From [Clostridium] aerotolerans DSM 5434 (GTDB taxonomy: Bacteria > Bacillota > Clostridia > Lachnospirales > Lachnospiraceae): a stretch of DNA of 64,000 bases. This document shows positions 44,802 to 54,158 of the stretch, one piece after another. Position numbers and translations under genes: made by a program. The stretch covers positions 186,001 to 250,000 of the forward strand of contig NZ_JHWJ01000003.1 of the NCBI RefSeq assembly GCF_000687555.1, written 5' to 3'. Position 1 is the first letter of the stretch. Every line of letters starts with the position of its first letter. The notes beneath the pieces are model-generated. The model was not told the origin of the DNA. It was given only the letters and a program-made list of their open reading frames with translations, and did no database searches.

Positions 44802-44833
44802 GGGACAGTTTTGACATTTTTACAGGATACAGT

Positions 44834-46246
44834 TCAGACATGTTCAAACCATGCTCTGTTCAGACCCTCTACGGCAGGCAGAATATCTTCCTCTTTTATC
44901 CCTCCATATCCAAGAATGACACAGTGAGTCTTATAATTACTCTTTTCCAGCCAGGAAGGAGAAACAGGGCTAACAAAAACGCCATACTTCAAAGCCTCTC
45001 TCACAAGAATATCCTCTTGCTCCCCATTCTTAAATTCTAGTAACAGATGAAGCCCAGCATGATGACCGTAAACATTCACCCGGTCTCCCATGACGTTTCC
45101 AATGGCAGCAATCAGGGCATCATGCTTTCTTTTCTGGCTTAAGCATACCCGGCGGAGATGCTTTTCCCAATGTCCGTCTTTCATAAAATGATAAAGTATC
45201 TTTTGCTCCATCAGGGGAATTGTACATTCATACCCAGTATACTTCTCATCATAAGCAGCTAACAGCCAGGAAGGCAAAACCAGGTAAGACATCCGAAGCC
45301 CTGGTGATAATGACTTTGAAAATGTCCCAATATAAATCACACGCCCAGCCTGATCTATGGATTGCAGCGACGGAATGGGTCGTCCTTTGTAGCGAAACTC
45401 ACTGTCATAGTCATCTTCTATGATTACCATATCACTCTTTCGTGCATGATTTAATATCTCCAGCCGGTTGTGGATGGGCATAACAGCGCCTTTAGGAAAC
45501 TGATGGGAAGGGGTGAGATAAACCATTGGTACCGATTTTGACGATAGACTTTGTATCTCTATTCCGTCTTCCCCAACCGGAACAGGCTGTATTTGAAACC
45601 CGTTGCTTTGAAATACGGCCCTTGCGCCTTCATAACAAGGCTCTTCCATTGCAATTGTTTTCTCGCCTGAGAAAATTCGTATCACGATTTCCAGGGCAGA
45701 CTGAGTCCCGCTGCAAAGGATGACCTGCTCTGTTTCGCATTTCACCCCACGGCTGACATAGAGGTACTCTTTAATCTGCTGACGCAGTCCAAAGTCTCCC
45801 TTTCCATCGGAACATCCGTTCCATGAATTAGTCAGAGGTCCATCTAAAACATGAGCCCCATATGTCCGCCAGAGCTTCTTTGGGAAACTGGATTCCTCAA
45901 GCTCCCCATATTGAAAGCTGTATTTTATCTTATGGTCAGATGGAGAATGAGGCCGGGATTCGGGTTCATTATGCCGATATACTTCGGTCGGTTTCTCCAT
46001 AAGATCAAACTCTAATTTGTTTACGATGTATCCTGCTCCTAGCTTACTGGTGATATATCCCTCCAGCCTAAGCTGATCGTAAGCATTTTCTACTGAGTTT
46101 CTGCCAACCTGCAATTCTTTCGCCAGAGCTCTTGTGGAGATAATACGGGCGTTAACAGGTATGTTACCAGTCAGGATGTCCTTTTTCAACTGTTCATATA
46201 TCTGCTGATATATGGGTGTCTTATTATCACGATCAATGTAGAGCAT
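44834..46246 (-). CDS. MocR/GabR-type regulator (GntR HTH + aminotransferase domain)
   Basis: A 470-residue protein: N-terminal GntR winged helix (PIYQQIYEQLKKDILTG, STRALAKELQVGRNSVENAY) and a fold-type I aminotransferase-like domain with ILCSGTQSALEIVIRIF, EEPCYEG, IIEDDYDSEFRY and the PLP lysine in IGTFSKSLSPGLRMSYL. GGAGG precedes the ATG at 46244-46246. It is probably a regulator of the adjacent PNPOx-fold gene. It is preceded by an extended -10 promoter. Confidence 0.93.
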   Translation of the reverse strand: MLYIDRDNKTPIYQQIYEQLKKDILTGNIPVNARIISTRALAKELQVGRNSVENAYDQLRLEGYITSKLGAGYIVNKLEFDLMEKPTEVYRHNEPESRPHSPSDHKIKYSFQYGELEESSFPKKLWRTYGAHVLDGPLTNSWNGCSDGKGDFGLRQQIKEYLYVSRGVKCETEQVILCSGTQSALEIVIRIFSGEKTIAMEEPCYEGARAVFQSNGFQIQPVPVGEDGIEIQSLSSKSVPMVYLTPSHQFPKGAVMPIHNRLEILNHARKSDMVIIEDDYDSEFRYKGRPIPSLQSIDQAGRVIYIGTFSKSLSPGLRMSYLVLPSWLLAAYDEKYTGYECTIPLMEQKILYHFMKDGHWEKHLRRVCLSQKRKHDALIAAIGNVMGDRVNVYGHHAGLHLLLEFKNGEQEDILVREALKYGVFVSPVSPSWLEKSNYKTHCVILGYGGIKEEDILPAVEGLNRAWFEHV

Positions 46247-46274
46247 ATTTTCCCTCCTCACCACTTTGTCCTGA

Positions 46275-46283
46275 ATTATAACA
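46275..46283 (-). promoter_or_regulatory. Extended -10 promoter of the MocR gene
   Basis: TGTTATAAT on the minus strand at 46283-46275, about 30 bases before the start codon. A convincing -35 box is absent. Confidence 0.5.
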
Positions 46284-46333
46284 CACTCCACCCAATCTGT
46301 ATCCCATGTTTTCTATTAATTCGTGACCTGACC

Positions 46334-47383
46334 TTATCTCTCCTGGGCAATCCGGTTGACAACATCAATATAGTCACTGCAATACGTCTGATAAACGCTC
46401 ATGACGGCCGACCGGAAACGAACCTGTTCATTTGGCTTTAACTCTGTCACCACACAGCCAGCCTTTGTTAACCGCTCTCTGGCATCCTGCTCTCTGATTT
46501 TCCACAGCTCTCTTTCATAAAGGGCGGATTCTTCTCCGCAGGCTCGGATAATTTCCTGGTCCTCCTCGCTTAACCGATCCCAGGTGGACTGGGATGCCAG
46601 CTGAAGTTCCGGAATTCTGCTGTGAGCATCGAGAGTGACGTATTTAGCAACCTCATAGTGGCGCATGGTATCATAGGAAGGCCAATTATTTTCCGCACCG
46701 TCAATATGGCTCGTTTCCAGTGCCGCGTAAACCTCGGAATAAGCCATAGGCACTGCTTTTGCTCCAAGAGCCTCTACCATGGCCGCCATCATGTCTGATT
46801 TTGCCACCCGGATGCGCATTTTCTTTAAATCTTCCACCCGCTCAATGGGGTGGGACGAATTATAAAAATTCCTGGCTCCTGCATCAAACCAGGATAGAGC
46901 CACCATTCCACTGCCGTCTAATTCCTTTTTAAATTCTTCCCCGATTTCTCCATCGAGTACCTTCCACATGTGGTCCTCATCCCGGTAAACATAGGGAAGC
47001 TGGAGCACATTGAACTTTGGCCTGATATCCGTAAGCATCATCACCGATACCCTGGCAAAATCAATTCCCCCGTATTGAAGCTGCTCGGTAATCTGATCCT
47101 CGTCTCCCATCTCTCCACCGGAAAAAACGTTGATTTTTATCCTTCCTCCCGTTCTTTCAAAGACCAGCTGTGCAAATTTTTTTGCCCCCTGGGTGGTGGG
47201 ATAATCATCCGGCTGGTTATCCGCATAGGTAAATACATATTCCGGCGTTGTTTTAAGCCCCGGAAAAACAGGGAGCTCTCCCCTGTGCCTTAAATTCCAC
47301 AAAAAGACTGTCCCCAAAGCAGTCAATGCTAATACTGCCGCATAAATGCTGGCTTTTGCTATTCTTTTTTTCATTTCCTTCAC
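46334..47383 (-). CDS. Orphan TRAP-type substrate-binding protein (DctP family), membrane-anchored
   Basis: A 349-residue protein with DctP features: QGAKKFAQLVFERTGGRIKI, VFSGGEMGDEDQITEQLQYG, LPYVYRDEDHMWKVLDG, AKAVPMAYSEVYAALETSHIDGAENNWPSY (in part). The N-terminal segment IYAAVLALTALGTVFLW has no lipobox and may be an uncleaved anchor. No DctQ or DctM membrane genes are adjacent. The start appears to be GTG at 47383-47381, with GAGGAGG nine bases upstream; an ATG three codons later is possible. It follows the ribose-type binding protein gene by 60 bases, so it may be an accessory binding or sensing component of that system. Confidence 0.85.
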   Translation of the reverse strand: MKEMKKRIAKASIYAAVLALTALGTVFLWNLRHRGELPVFPGLKTTPEYVFTYADNQPDDYPTTQGAKKFAQLVFERTGGRIKINVFSGGEMGDEDQITEQLQYGGIDFARVSVMMLTDIRPKFNVLQLPYVYRDEDHMWKVLDGEIGEEFKKELDGSGMVALSWFDAGARNFYNSSHPIERVEDLKKMRIRVAKSDMMAAMVEALGAKAVPMAYSEVYAALETSHIDGAENNWPSYDTMRHYEVAKYVTLDAHSRIPELQLASQSTWDRLSEEDQEIIRACGEESALYERELWKIREQDARERLTKAGCVVTELKPNEQVRFRSAVMSVYQTYCSDYIDVVNRIAQER

Positions 47384-47389
47384 CCCAAA

Positions 47390-47417
47390 ACGCCTCCTCT
47401 GGGCACAGAGGAAGCGT
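47390..47417 (-). promoter_or_regulatory. Hairpin covering the ribosome site of the DctP gene
   Basis: ACGCTTCCTCTG (47417-47406), loop TGCC, CAGAGGAGGCGT (47401-47390) on the minus strand form a 12-pair stem with one U-G pair. The 3' arm contains GAGGAGG, the ribosome site of the next gene, and is followed by TTTT. It may block translation or weaken transcription into the DctP gene. Confidence 0.65.
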
Positions 47418-47443
47418 CTTAATCTTACTTATAGTATTTTTGT

Positions 47444-48529
47444 TTATGGATTAATTATACTCTGAACCTTAGGATCATCCACATTGGTCTTATCTACCAG
47501 AATAACACCAGTATCCACGGTTTTCTCTTTTACACCATTACCATCGGCAAGTTCAAGGGCTGTCTTAACCCCATCATAGCCCATATAGAACTGACGCTGT
47601 ACCACAGAAGCTACATCGTACTTCTCACTGCGGATCATGGTCTCAATCTCAGCAGAGAAATCAAAGCCAACCATGGAAATATCGTCACGTCCGGATTCTG
47701 TAATACCAGTTACAAATCCTACGGTAGAACCGTTATTTGGTCCAAATACTGCTTTTAAGTTAGGATAGGTGGTAATGAAATCCTGGCAGAAGCCTACTGC
47801 CTTGCTGATATCACCATCATTTACCTTGATGTCGTTATTTAAGACCTTCCAGCTCTTTGGAGCATTGGAATCCCAGTACTCGTTAAAGCCTTTTACACGG
47901 TCATTGATGGTCTGGGAGCCGGTGGAACCAACCTGAATGGCAATTTGAGCCTCTTCTGTTTCACTGATTCCTCTGTCTTTTAATCTGCGGATCATCTCTT
48001 CAGCCGCAGTTCTTCCAGCTTCTACGTTGTTTGTAAGAAGAGCTGCGCTGTAATTGTCGCTCTTAATGACGGTATCTACTAAAACAACCGGAATACCAGA
48101 ATTATTTGCTTCTGTTATGGGTGCGTCAAGGGATACACTGTCAAGGGGAGCAATGACGATTCCATCTGCCTGAGCAGATACCGCATTCTGAAGAAGGGTA
48201 AGCTGTCCTTCAATATCAGATTCCAAAGCTGTTCCAACGACGACTACATTACAGCCCAGCTCTCTGCCTGCCTGCTCTGCACCTGCCTGTAAAACGCTCC
48301 AGTACTGGTTTCCCAACACCTTTACGATTACGTAGATGGTCTTACCCCCTGCTTTTTGTTCTGTCTTAGCCTCAGCTTTGGTACTCTCTGCCTTCTCCGG
48401 TGCTGATGTTTCCTTGCTGCCCTCCGCTGCAGTGGTCGCTGCTGCGCCTCCTGTCGGTTTGCTGGAACAGCCAACCAAACCGGTAACTGCCATGGCTGCC
48501 GCCAACAATACTGCCGTTACTTTTCTCAT
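47444..48529 (-). CDS. Ribose-type ABC transporter substrate-binding lipoprotein
   Basis: A 361-residue CUT2-type binding protein with signal peptide and lipobox GLVGC (Cys21), then a Ser/Thr/Ala/Glu-rich linker and KTIYVIVKVLGNQYWSVL, QADGIVIAPLDSVSLDA, VFGPNNGSTVGFVTGI and ISMVGFDFS. It belongs to the RbsB group; the sugar is unknown. The partner permease and ATPase are directly upstream. AGGAGGAG precedes the ATG. Confidence 0.92.
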   Translation of the reverse strand: MRKVTAVLLAAAMAVTGLVGCSSKPTGGAAATTAAEGSKETSAPEKAESTKAEAKTEQKAGGKTIYVIVKVLGNQYWSVLQAGAEQAGRELGCNVVVVGTALESDIEGQLTLLQNAVSAQADGIVIAPLDSVSLDAPITEANNSGIPVVLVDTVIKSDNYSAALLTNNVEAGRTAAEEMIRRLKDRGISETEEAQIAIQVGSTGSQTINDRVKGFNEYWDSNAPKSWKVLNNDIKVNDGDISKAVGFCQDFITTYPNLKAVFGPNNGSTVGFVTGITESGRDDISMVGFDFSAEIETMIRSEKYDVASVVQRQFYMGYDGVKTALELADGNGVKEKTVDTGVILVDKTNVDDPKVQSIINP

Positions 48530-48556
48530 TTCTTCTCCTCCTGGAATTATATAGTT

Positions 48557-49606
48557 TTATTTTGTCAAGCCAAAGAACCGCTTGATTGCCCCTAAATCAC
48601 CGCTCTTTTTCGCTGTCTGAGATGCAACTGCGATCAAAAGGATAACGCCTACAATTACCTGCTGCCAGAATGAATTGACTCCATTTAAATTGAGTCCATT
48701 ACGAATGACACCCATCATTAGGGCACCGATTACCGTATTTAAAATCTTACCTTCTCCACCCATAATGGAAATTCCGCCTAATACAGACGCTGCAATGGCT
48801 TCCATCTCATATCCGTTACCAGCGGTAGGCTGGGCACTGGATAATCTTGAGGCAACTAATATTCCGCAGATTGCAGCAGACAGACCGGAAATACAGTAAG
48901 CGAACATACGTGTTTTTACTGCATTGATACCAGAAAGCTTAGCCGCTTCTAAGTTGGAGCCGCAGGCATAAATCTGGCGGCCGATACGCATCTTTGCAAG
49001 GACCACTCCAAGGATCAATGCATAGACAAGAGTAATAATAACGCTGTATGGAAGCCCGTCCCCTCCAATTCTGCCTCCGCCAAGAACGTAAAACTGCTTC
49101 TGAACTTCTGCGGAAGGAATGTTGGTGGTATAAAGCGGAGCACCGTTTACCAATACATTGGCCATGCCTCGGTATACCCACTGGGTTGCTAACGTGGCGA
49201 CAAATGGTACCACTCCTAAAATCTCGATAAAGAAACCGTTCATAACACCTGTAAGCAGGCCCATGATCAGGCATAAAATAATACATACGGGAAGGGGAAG
49301 CCCCATCATCAAAAGGGCTACCATAATAATGCCTGACAATGCCATGGAAGCACCTGCAGATAAATCGTTACCACCGCAGACAAGACAAAATGTCAAACCG
49401 CATCCAATAATCGTATACGTTACAATCTGCTGCAAAAGATTCTGTAAATTAGCAGGAGCCAAAAATTTTGTCGGCTGAAGAACTGAAAACAGTACAAACA
49501 GTCCGATCAGGATTCCCAGTGAATAGATTGCACGCCTTGTGGCCGCATCCAGCTTGCCAAACGAGCCGCCTTTCTTTTCCTGCCCCTTTGCTTTTATAAT
49601 TGCCAT
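48557..49606 (-). CDS. Ribose-type ABC transporter permease
   Basis: A 349-residue CUT2 permease with many TM helices and the conserved parts TFCLVCGGNDLSAGASMAL, ACGSNLEAAKLSGINAVKTR (in part) and AIAASVLGGISIMGGEG. It forms the channel for the neighbouring ATPase and binding protein. It starts two bases after the ATPase stop, with AAGGAG upstream. Confidence 0.93.
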   Translation of the reverse strand: MAIIKAKGQEKKGGSFGKLDAATRRAIYSLGILIGLFVLFSVLQPTKFLAPANLQNLLQQIVTYTIIGCGLTFCLVCGGNDLSAGASMALSGIIMVALLMMGLPLPVCIILCLIMGLLTGVMNGFFIEILGVVPFVATLATQWVYRGMANVLVNGAPLYTTNIPSAEVQKQFYVLGGGRIGGDGLPYSVIITLVYALILGVVLAKMRIGRQIYACGSNLEAAKLSGINAVKTRMFAYCISGLSAAICGILVASRLSSAQPTAGNGYEMEAIAASVLGGISIMGGEGKILNTVIGALMMGVIRNGLNLNGVNSFWQQVIVGVILLIAVASQTAKKSGDLGAIKRFFGLTK

Positions 49607-49608
49607 CC

Positions 49609-51153
49609 TTATTCTCCTTTTCTATCTCCTCCGCCCGGTAAAACAGGCGCCTTTTTTCCTTCCAGTTTGTTATAACCGGCTGCCAGATATAAAATCTCTT
49701 CCTGGGTCGTAGTTTTCGCATCCAGTTCTCCATTAATCTCACCCTGATGGATAACAACGACCCTGTCACTCATGCCAAGGATTTCAGGTAATTCTGATGA
49801 GATCATGATAATGGATACGCCCTGATCACTAAGCTGGTTGAAAAGCTCATATACCTCGTACTTTGCTCCTACATCAATTCCTCTGGTAGGTTCATCCACG
49901 ATCAGCACCTTAACATCATTGCACAGCCACTTTGCCAGGACCACCTTCTGCTGGTTTCCACCGGAAAGATTTCCGCAAAGCTGATGGACACTGGGTGTTT
50001 TCGTCCTCATTCGCTTTACATATTTTTCAGCATTTTCAAGTCCTGCCTTATCATCAATAAAGCCGAAACGGGTTATGCTTGGGAGATGAGCCATATTGGT
50101 GTTGTATTTAATGTCCAGACCAAGGGCCAGTCCATCCCGCTTTCTGTCTTCTGTGGCGTAGCCAATTCCATGCTTAATGGCCTGAATGACGGAAGTCACC
50201 TTAATGGGCTTTCCCTCCATAAAAAGCTCCATGGAGTCCGGCTGGTCCGCGCCAAAGATACAACGCATAAGCTCTGTTCTGCCAGCACCCACAAGACCTG
50301 AAATTCCAAGGATCTCTCCCTTTCTTACATACAGGTAATCCGCATTTACCTTGGTACCGCGGCGTACATTTTTAGCTTCCAGTACAATGTCTCCGATGGT
50401 CCGCTTATGCTTTGGATATTTGTCCTCCAGCGAACGGCCTACGATCATGTTTACCAGTTCATCCATTGTGATCTCATTTAAATTTCTGGTTCCTATGTAC
50501 TGTCCATCCCGGATTATGGTCACCCGTTCACATATCTGGTTCAGCTCCGCCATTCGATGGGAGATATAGACCATTCCAACGCCTTTTTCCTTCAGACGCC
50601 TGATAATTCCAAACAGCTGCTCGATTTCCTTCTCTGTCAGCGTAGCCGTTGGCTCATCAAGAACCAGTATCTTGGAATTAAAACTGATTGCTTTTGCGAT
50701 TTCCACCATCTGCTGCTGTGCAATGCTCAAGCTTCCTACGTGATCATAGGTATTTAAATCAATGCCTAAGTCGACCAGTATCTTTTTTGCTTCCTCGTGC
50801 ATCCTGTTGTCATCAATAAAGATACCTTTTTTATGCGCCCTGCCAATAAATATATTATCCGCAACGCTTAAATGCCCGCACATGTTAAGTTCCTGCATAA
50901 TAATGCTGACCCCAAGCTCATGTGCCCTGGCAACCGAATCAATGACTACTTTTTCCCCCTCAATAAAGATTTCTCCTTCGTCTGCCTGATACACTCCGGA
51001 TAAAATCTTCATAAGAGTGGATTTGCCAGCTCCGTTTTCGCCTACAAGTCCTAATACTTCTCCTTTATATACTGACAGTTTTACTTTATCGAGAGCCTTG
51101 ACCCCGGGAAAGCTTTTGCTGATTCCTTCCATACGAAACAATTCCTGTTCCAT
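49609..51153 (-). CDS. Ribose-type ABC transporter ATPase (two ABC domains)
   Basis: A 514-residue duplicated ABC ATPase with Walker A GENGAGKST, signature LSIAQQQM, Walker B LVLDEPTATL in the first half; and GLVGAGRTE, LSGGNQQK and LIVDEPTRGID in the second. It drives the permease at 48.6-49.6 kb. GAGGAGGATGAGGG precedes the ATG. It is the first gene of the unit rbsA-rbsC-rbsB-dctP-like. Confidence 0.94.
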   Translation of the reverse strand: MEQELFRMEGISKSFPGVKALDKVKLSVYKGEVLGLVGENGAGKSTLMKILSGVYQADEGEIFIEGEKVVIDSVARAHELGVSIIMQELNMCGHLSVADNIFIGRAHKKGIFIDDNRMHEEAKKILVDLGIDLNTYDHVGSLSIAQQQMVEIAKAISFNSKILVLDEPTATLTEKEIEQLFGIIRRLKEKGVGMVYISHRMAELNQICERVTIIRDGQYIGTRNLNEITMDELVNMIVGRSLEDKYPKHKRTIGDIVLEAKNVRRGTKVNADYLYVRKGEILGISGLVGAGRTELMRCIFGADQPDSMELFMEGKPIKVTSVIQAIKHGIGYATEDRKRDGLALGLDIKYNTNMAHLPSITRFGFIDDKAGLENAEKYVKRMRTKTPSVHQLCGNLSGGNQQKVVLAKWLCNDVKVLIVDEPTRGIDVGAKYEVYELFNQLSDQGVSIIMISSELPEILGMSDRVVVIHQGEINGELDAKTTTQEEILYLAAGYNKLEGKKAPVLPGGGDRKGE

Positions 51154-51199
51154 CCCTCATCCTCCTCTCTGCTTGTTCACACCTCCTGTGCTTACATTC

Positions 51200-51228
51200 A
51201 TTATATCTGCTGCATATACCGGATTCTA
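51200..51228 (-). promoter_or_regulatory. Likely promoter of the ribose-type ABC unit
   Basis: A perfect TATAAT at 51205-51200 on the minus strand with a weak -35 (TAGAAT, 51228-51223) and 17-base spacing. An extra AGGAGGTG at about 51182-51189 lies in the leader without a sensible frame behind it. Confidence 0.5.
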
Positions 51229-51280
51229 TCGTAAGTTTTTATCATCCCTAGTATAATTTTATCTTTTTTTATAAATAAAG

Positions 51281-51323
51281 AAAAAAGAGCTGCTGCATAG
51301 CCAGCCGGCTAACACAGCAACTC
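51281..51323 (-). terminator. Terminator after the TetR gene
   Basis: GAGTTGCTG and CAGCAGCTC (outer arms, 51323-51315 and 51295-51287) with an inner TAGCC/GGCTA stem form a strong hairpin followed by six T on the minus strand. Confidence 0.87.
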
Positions 51324-51354
51324 ATTTTAAATTTAAAATCACAGGATAATTCTG

Positions 51355-51960
51355 TTATCTTAATGATTCCTTTTGTAATTTATTAACCTGGAACAAAAAA
51401 TACTCCATCACTTCATCTGTCTGTTGCTCCGGCCATTGATCCAGCATATTACCAGGATCAATGCAGGCATTATACATCATGCCCCGGCAAAACCTCAATA
51501 ACTTCCAGGCAAGCTCATGTACTGCCTCGTGATCAGGCTCTTTTCCCAAATAAGCTGATATCTCTTCCTTTAGGTCTACAAATATGGGACGGCTTTCACG
51601 AAAGAAATACTCATCATAATACACCAGGTGGCTGATGTATACGGATTTCACTGAATTAATATTATCCCAACTGATCAGTCCCAGATGCAGCGCGATGATA
51701 CTTCGAATATTTTGAAGCGGTGTCCCATCCCGGGCCAGCTCTTCAAATTTATAATCAACGGTTTGATAGCTAAAAAGGATCGCTGCTTCCTTACTGTCAA
51801 AATGATGGTAAAATGCCCCAGGAGAAATTCCCGTATGACTGCAGATTTCCCTTATTGTTAATTGTGAAATAGGACGTTCCGATACCATCTGGGTAATCGA
51901 CTCTATGATTGCTTTCTTTGTCTTCTCTGCCTGTAGTTTTCTTTTATTTTTTTCTACCAT
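51355..51960 (-). CDS. TetR family transcriptional regulator
   Basis: A 201-residue protein with the N-terminal HTH TKKAIIESITQMVSERPI, LTIREICSHTGISPGAFYHHF and SKEAAILFSY, plus a ligand-binding C-terminal domain. The ATG at 51958-51960 has GAGG seven bases upstream; a GTG two codons earlier lies too close to it. It follows the flavin oxidoreductase gene by 74 bases and probably controls it. Confidence 0.9.
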   Translation of the reverse strand: MVEKNKRKLQAEKTKKAIIESITQMVSERPISQLTIREICSHTGISPGAFYHHFDSKEAAILFSYQTVDYKFEELARDGTPLQNIRSIIALHLGLISWDNINSVKSVYISHLVYYDEYFFRESRPIFVDLKEEISAYLGKEPDHEAVHELAWKLLRFCRGMMYNACIDPGNMLDQWPEQQTDEVMEYFLFQVNKLQKESLR

Positions 51961-52034
51961 GCTCACACCTCACAGGCATTGTAGCATAAAAAGCAGTCAG
52001 AAACAACCAGACATTAAGGAACCATCAGATGAGA

Positions 52035-54110
52035 CTATATGGAAAGCGCAGCATCGTATGCTCCCCATACAACATTCATCAAATTGCCGACGCTTTTTGC
52101 ATCTCCAATGATATGAACATTTTTATCATTACTTTCAGTTACAGGAGAGGGGATATAACCTATGGAGGTAATCACATTATCCGCCTCAATCAATTCTTCT
52201 CCGTGGTCTGTCATAATGACGACTCCCTGATCCCTTATTTCAATCACCTTTGATTCCAAATAAACCGGTGTTTCATATCTTCTAAACGCATCACGTAAGA
52301 AGTTTGCATTGGCTGCACTTAAACCGTCGATTTTTAAAATGTCATCCATCATTTCTATGATGACCGGCTGTTTTCCTTTTAAAATAAGATCATAGGCGAT
52401 CTCACAGCCAGTCAATCCACCTCCAATAATGGCTACACGATTTCCATCCGCTTTCTTTCTGCCTCTTAAATATTCAATTGCTTCCATGACGTGGTGGAGT
52501 TTGGCACCAGGAACAGAAAGGGTTCTGGGAACAGCACCCGTTGCAACAATGATCTCATCCACACTCATAGAGTCCAAGTCTTCTTTTTTTATCTGGGTAT
52601 GATAGATAACGTCAATATTTAAGTTACTGATCTGGCGCTTATACCACTGAATGAGCATTTTATCCTTCTCTTTAAAATCAGGTGCTCCGGCAGCAATGAA
52701 TACTCCGCCTAACTCATCCGTTTTTTCATAAATAGTTACTTCATGTCCCCGCATGGCTAAAAGACGGGCTGCTTCCATTCCTCCGATGCCGCCGCCGATC
52801 ACAGCAATTCTCTTTTTTGTTTCCGCCGGGATTATTTGATATTCCTGTTCCTGAAGTGTAACTGGATTAATCGCACAGCACCCCATCTTTCCCTCCGGCA
52901 TAGAGCCTGGATTGCCTTTATATTTGCTGACTGCAAAGCATCCATTGTGGCAGGCAAGACAAGGGCGTATGTCATCGACCCGGTCTTCTTTGATCTTTGA
53001 AACGTACGCTCCGTCACAAAGAAGCTGTCTGGCAATGCCAATTCCATCAACTTTGTTATCCTTTAACGCCTGAGCTGCTGTATCCGGGTCTTCCATACGT
53101 CCCGCACATACCACAGGGATATTAACGTAAGGCTTAATGGCTGCAGAGCTTTCAAGGTTACAGCTTAATGGCATATATAACGGCGGATGTGCCCAAAACC
53201 AGGAATCATAAGAGCCGTTATCCGCATTTAACATATCTGCCCCGGCCTCTTCCAGGATCTTTGCTCCCTTAATACCTTCTTCTAAATCACGGCCAAATTC
53301 AATATAGTCCTCACCTGGCAATGCTCCTTTGTTAAATCCAATCATTTTGCTTTCTACACTGTAGCGGACGCTGACAGGGTAATCCATGCCACAGACCGCT
53401 TTAATTTCTTTAATGATTTCTGTCACAAACCGGAATCGGTTTTCCAGAGAGCCGCCGTATTCATCTGTGCGGTGATTTGTTGCAGATATTGTAAACTGAT
53501 CCAGCAGATACCCTTCGTGTACCGCATGAATCTCAACCCCGTCAATTCCTGCCTTTTTGCAAAGAGCGGCGGCTCTTCCATATTCCTTTACCATTTGTTT
53601 TATCTCTTCCCTGGTCATCTCTGTACTTAAAATATCAGGGTCCCATACATTAGGTAAGCCGGCAGATGGGGAACGAAAGATTCTGTCTACATCAAAAGGT
53701 ACCGGAGTCTCTACCTTTTTCCCCTCTTTTTGTGCATAGTAAATATCTCTTAATGGCTTAATGGCAACCATTGCCCTCCCCATTCCTGCACCAATCTGAA
53801 GGAAAACCTTAGAGCCATATGTATGGATTTCTTCCATAAGACTTTTCACCGGTCCCATCATGATCTCTTCCTGATCTCCCAGCCAGCTGTCCCCCACCAT
53901 GCTTTTTACTGTTACCATTCCAGGTACCATGAGAGCTACCTCATTCTTTGCCCTTTCCAAATAATAATCTCTGCAATGCTTGTTAAACTCATACCCCATC
54001 ATACCTTCAACAAGATTTGTACCTTCCATGGCACATAAAACAATCCTGTTTTTAATCGTTATCTGGCCAATTTTTAATGGCTGAAACAGCGGTTCATACT
54101 TGTTTGACAT
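52035..54110 (-). CDS. NADH:flavin oxidoreductase / enoate reductase-type protein (old yellow enzyme with Fe-S and FAD domains)
   Basis: A 691-residue protein. The N-terminal OYE TIM barrel binds FMN (LFQPLKIGQITIKNRIVL, GVEIHAVHEGYLLDQF, TDEYGGSLENRFRF). The 4Fe-4S motif is CLACHNGC with a later cysteine in KMGCC. The C-terminal part is an FAD/NAD domain (IAVIGGGIGGMEAARLLA, VAIIGGGLTGCEIA). The layout is that of 2,4-dienoyl-CoA reductase, 2-enoate reductase and BaiCD/BaiH steroid reductases; the substrate cannot be chosen. AAGGAG precedes the ATG at 54108-54110. A TetR regulator is downstream. Confidence 0.9.
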   Translation of the reverse strand: MSNKYEPLFQPLKIGQITIKNRIVLCAMEGTNLVEGMMGYEFNKHCRDYYLERAKNEVALMVPGMVTVKSMVGDSWLGDQEEIMMGPVKSLMEEIHTYGSKVFLQIGAGMGRAMVAIKPLRDIYYAQKEGKKVETPVPFDVDRIFRSPSAGLPNVWDPDILSTEMTREEIKQMVKEYGRAAALCKKAGIDGVEIHAVHEGYLLDQFTISATNHRTDEYGGSLENRFRFVTEIIKEIKAVCGMDYPVSVRYSVESKMIGFNKGALPGEDYIEFGRDLEEGIKGAKILEEAGADMLNADNGSYDSWFWAHPPLYMPLSCNLESSAAIKPYVNIPVVCAGRMEDPDTAAQALKDNKVDGIGIARQLLCDGAYVSKIKEDRVDDIRPCLACHNGCFAVSKYKGNPGSMPEGKMGCCAINPVTLQEQEYQIIPAETKKRIAVIGGGIGGMEAARLLAMRGHEVTIYEKTDELGGVFIAAGAPDFKEKDKMLIQWYKRQISNLNIDVIYHTQIKKEDLDSMSVDEIIVATGAVPRTLSVPGAKLHHVMEAIEYLRGRKKADGNRVAIIGGGLTGCEIAYDLILKGKQPVIIEMMDDILKIDGLSAANANFLRDAFRRYETPVYLESKVIEIRDQGVVIMTDHGEELIEADNVITSIGYIPSPVTESNDKNVHIIGDAKSVGNLMNVVWGAYDAALSI

Positions 54111-54132
54111 ATACCTTCTCCTTTTTAACATT

Positions 54133-54152
54133 ACTTGTTCGGTTAACTTGTT
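54133..54152. repeat. Direct repeat in the reductase leader (possible TetR site)
   Basis: ACTTGTT occurs at 54133-54139 and 54146-54152, 13 bp apart, between the -10 box and the ribosome site of the flavin oxidoreductase. GTTAAC is centred between the copies. It may be the operator of the adjacent TetR regulator. Confidence 0.45.
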
Positions 54153-54158
54153 ATGTAA

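Noticed and set aside
51182-51189. Possible leader peptide in front of the ribose-type ABC unit because of an extra AGGAGGTG
   Set aside because: The sequence behind it gives GTG followed at once by a stop or no usable frame, so no peptide can be supported.
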